Below, piece by piece: positions 62,265 through 64,000 of a stretch of 64,000 nt of DNA. The stretch spans positions 42,153 to 106,152 of the forward strand of contig CAJFUA010000072.1 of the NCBI GenBank assembly GCA_904420085.1, in the 5' to 3' direction. This DNA is from an uncultured Eubacterium sp. GTDB lineage: Bacteria; Bacillota; Clostridia; Lachnospirales; Lachnospiraceae. The notes under the pieces were generated by a model. That model was not told the DNA's origin and searched no databases. It saw only the letters and a program-made list of their open reading frames with translations. The position numbers were made by a program, and so were the translations under genes. The number at the start of each line of letters is the position of its first letter. Position 1 is the stretch's first letter.

Positions 62265-63304
62265 AGTTAAGTAAATATCTGTTGGATAAATGGCTGTCAA
62301 TAACGGTGTTGTTTGTCAGCTATTTTATTATTTTAGGATTATTGACCGTGTTTAAAATTCCGGGAGAGTTAATTATAGCTCTGACAATTATATACTGTTT
62401 AAACGGCCTATGGATGATTTTCATAGAATATATGAAAAAGAAAAAGTTCTATGATATGCTCATTTCCAATACCAATGCGCTGGATCAGAAATATCTGGTA
62501 TTGGAGACTTTGGAAAGACCGGATTTCTATGAAGGAAAATTGCTCTATGATGCTCTTTATGAAATCAATAAATCTATGGCGGAAAGAGTCAACGACTATA
62601 GTGAAAACATGAATGATTTTAAAGAATATATTGAAATGTGGATTCATGAAGTAAAAATTCCCATATCCAGTCTGGTTCTGATGTGCCATAACAGAAAAGC
62701 CAAAAAGGAACTTCCGCAAAAGAAAGACGGAATGGATGAAAGATATATTCGTCAAATCAGAAGACTGGATCATTATGTAGAGCAGGTGCTTTACTATGTG
62801 CGTAGTAATTATACGGAAAATGATTATCTGATTAAAGAAGTCCGGTTGGATAAACTGGTTGGGAATGTACTGATAAAAAATAAAGATGATTTGCTGGAGA
62901 GCGGAATCCAAATTTTTGTGAATACGAAAAAAATTTCCGTACTGACGGATGGGAAATGGATGGAGTTCATTTTAAATCAGATTATCAATAACAGCCTGAA
63001 ATATAAAAAGGAAGGTATTGATTCCCAAATAACGATAGAGGCAGAAGAAAAGGACAGTAAAATTTTTCTTTACGTTTGTGATAATGGAATTGGAATTCCC
63101 CCGAAGGACATTCCTAATGTATTTAAAAAATCTTTTACCGGCGAAAATGGAAGAAAAGGTGCAAAATCTACCGGAATGGGACTTTATATCGCAAAAAAAT
63201 TGTGTGTAAAACTGGGACACTGCATAGAAATAGAATCTGAAGAAAATGAATACACCAGAGTTAACATTACATTTGGGAAAAATGATTTTTATAAAATAAA
63301 GTGA
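62261..63304 (+). CDS. Intramembrane-sensing histidine kinase, BceS type
   Basis: A 347-residue kinase with two close N-terminal membrane helices (about 13-30 and 35-56) and almost no extracellular loop, typical of BceS-like sensors that detect the state of the partner ABC transporter. The phospho-accepting His is in MWIHEVKIPISSL (about 126-138). ATPase boxes are NQIINNSLKY (N), VCDNGIGIP (G1), FKKSFTGENGR (F) and KSTGMGLYIAK (G2). It likely responds to peptide antibiotics through the transporter, whose ATPase gene is broken here. Confidence 0.92.
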   Translation: MKLSKYLLDKWLSITVLFVSYFIILGLLTVFKIPGELIIALTIIYCLNGLWMIFIEYMKKKKFYDMLISNTNALDQKYLVLETLERPDFYEGKLLYDALYEINKSMAERVNDYSENMNDFKEYIEMWIHEVKIPISSLVLMCHNRKAKKELPQKKDGMDERYIRQIRRLDHYVEQVLYYVRSNYTENDYLIKEVRLDKLVGNVLIKNKDDLLESGIQIFVNTKKISVLTDGKWMEFILNQIINNSLKYKKEGIDSQITIEAEEKDSKIFLYVCDNGIGIPPKDIPNVFKKSFTGENGRKGAKSTGMGLYIAKKLCVKLGHCIEIESEENEYTRVNITFGKNDFYKIK

Positions 63305-63306
63305 AC

Positions 63307-63332
63307 CTTACAAAACTGTAATGTTCTGTAAG
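63307..63332 (+). promoter_or_regulatory. Likely BceR-type operator before the ABC genes
   Basis: CTTACA and TGTAAG form an inverted pair with a 14-bp gap; the internal AACTGTAATGTT adds a second half-site. The position, between the kinase and the transporter gene, is where the regulator is expected to bind. Confidence 0.6.
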
Positions 63333-63404
63333 ATTAGAATTACGACAAAAAGAAAGAAATCCTTTAACATAGTATTTACAAGATAAAACAAAGGAGTTGA
63401 TACT

Positions 63405-63947
63405 ATGGAAAATCTATTAAAGATTGAAAAAATCGAAAAATATTACGGAAACAAATCCAGTTTAACCAAAGCCATCGACAATATTTCCTTTGAGGTGGAA
63501 CGAGGGGAATTTGTTGCGATTATGGGAGCCTCCGGTTCCGGAAAAACAACCTTACTTAACTGCATCTCTACCATAGATAAGGTTACTTCTGGGAATATCT
63601 GGGTGGATGGACAGAATATTACAAAATTAAAGTCTAGGGAATTAAACAGATTTCGAAGAGAAGAACTAGGATTTATTTTTCAGGATTTTAATCTGTTGGA
63701 CACCCTTACCGCATATGAAAATATTGCACTGGCATTGTCTATACAGAATGTGAAAGCAGATGAGATTGACAGCAGAATCAAAAAAGCTGCTTATGATTTG
63801 GATATCGAAAGTGTTTTGAGAAAATATCCATATCAGATGTCCGGCGGACAGAAGCAGAGAGTGGCAAGCGCCAGAGCCATTATTACAAATCCGAAACTGG
63901 TGTTGGCAGATGAACCAACTGGTACTGTTATGTTAGTACAAATATAA
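63405..63947 (+). pseudogene. BceA-type ABC transporter ATPase, truncated
   Basis: The frame encodes 180 residues against about 250 for the family. Walker A GASGSGKTT (about 42-50), the Q-loop FIFQDFNLL, the signature MSGGQKQRV (about 146-154) and Walker B VLADEP (about 165-170) are intact. After DEPTG the expected A/N-LD sequence and the whole D-loop, H-loop and C-terminus are replaced by TVMLVQI and a stop. ATG 63405 has AAAGGAG in front. The abrupt loss at a conserved site points to an insertion at about 63921-63924. The partner permease gene is not in the window. The peptide would not be an active ATPase. Confidence 0.8.
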
Positions 63948-64000
63948 ATTAAAAAAATATATCAAAGCTACCATTATCATAAGCGACAATTTTTTTTATA
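63924..64000. mobile_element. Probable end of an inserted element at the right edge
   Basis: From about 63924 the sequence no longer encodes the ABC ATPase and turns AT-rich with no gene. This looks like the first bases of an element that entered the transporter gene. No integrase or terminal repeat can be seen within the 77 bases, so the type is unknown. Confidence 0.4.

Overview
The window reads as chromosomal DNA of an anaerobic, spore-forming Firmicute, most likely a member of the Lachnospiraceae (Clostridia). The base composition is moderately AT-rich, with AGGAGG-type ribosome binding sites and many TTG/GTG starts. Spore genes are present (gpr, spoIIP, spoIIA-sigF, spoVA), as are an anaerobic ribonucleotide reductase activase, a T-box leader and several families typical of Lachnospiraceae (DUF4250, proteins I take to be DUF5716/DUF5717). 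No rRNA, tRNA, CRISPR array or intact insertion sequence was seen.

Layout. 1-7.5 kb: end of a histidine kinase, a GerMN lipoprotein, comEC, holA, rpsT (reverse) and the spore genes gpr and spoIIP. 7.5-10 kb: a 264-bp branched inverted repeat, then dut, nrdG and malic enzyme on the reverse strand. 10-15 kb: rho, rpmE, DUF1385, prmC and prfA, the usual clostridial translation/termination block. 15-22 kb: cpsB-cpsC-cpsD (tyrosine phosphatase, co-polymerase, tyrosine kinase) followed by a tight five-gene set: nucleotidyltransferase, HPr-kinase-like protein, PqqD-like RRE protein, S26-type peptidase and ABC exporter. 22-30 kb: glmM, vanZ-like, hisC, mntP, clpB and a secreted FN3 protein. 30-36 kb: a metal-responsive arsR/P-type ATPase operon, polysaccharide deacetylase, small membrane proteins, a decayed hepT gene and four diverged 75-bp tandem repeats. 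36-45 kb: citrate synthase (reverse), rarA, and a three-gene module of two very unusual proteins plus a TPR protein. 45-50 kb: T-box-controlled valS with a large inverted repeat between leader and gene, and a zinc-ribbon/TPR membrane protein. 50-53 kb: spoIIAA-spoIIAB-sigF and spoVAA-AB-AC. 53-61 kb: a family-6 uracil/hypoxanthine DNA glycosylase, XRE and LytTR regulators, a HAD phosphatase and two complete K+ uptake systems (TrkA/TrkH and KtrB/KtrA). 61-64 kb: trpF and a BceRS-type two-component system whose transporter ATPase gene is cut off after the Walker B motif, probably by an inserted element.

How the genes work together. Much of the window is core housekeeping (replication, translation, termination, peptidoglycan precursor synthesis, sporulation). 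The accessory interest lies in five places: the kinase/nucleotidyltransferase/RRE/peptidase/exporter cluster, which carries lasso-peptide tailoring parts but no visible precursor or cyclase; the DUF5717/Hsp70-like/TPR module; three branched inverted-repeat elements in intergenic gaps; a 14-bp metal-regulator-like operator found both at arsR and upstream of citrate synthase; and the interrupted Bce-type ABC transporter at the right edge.
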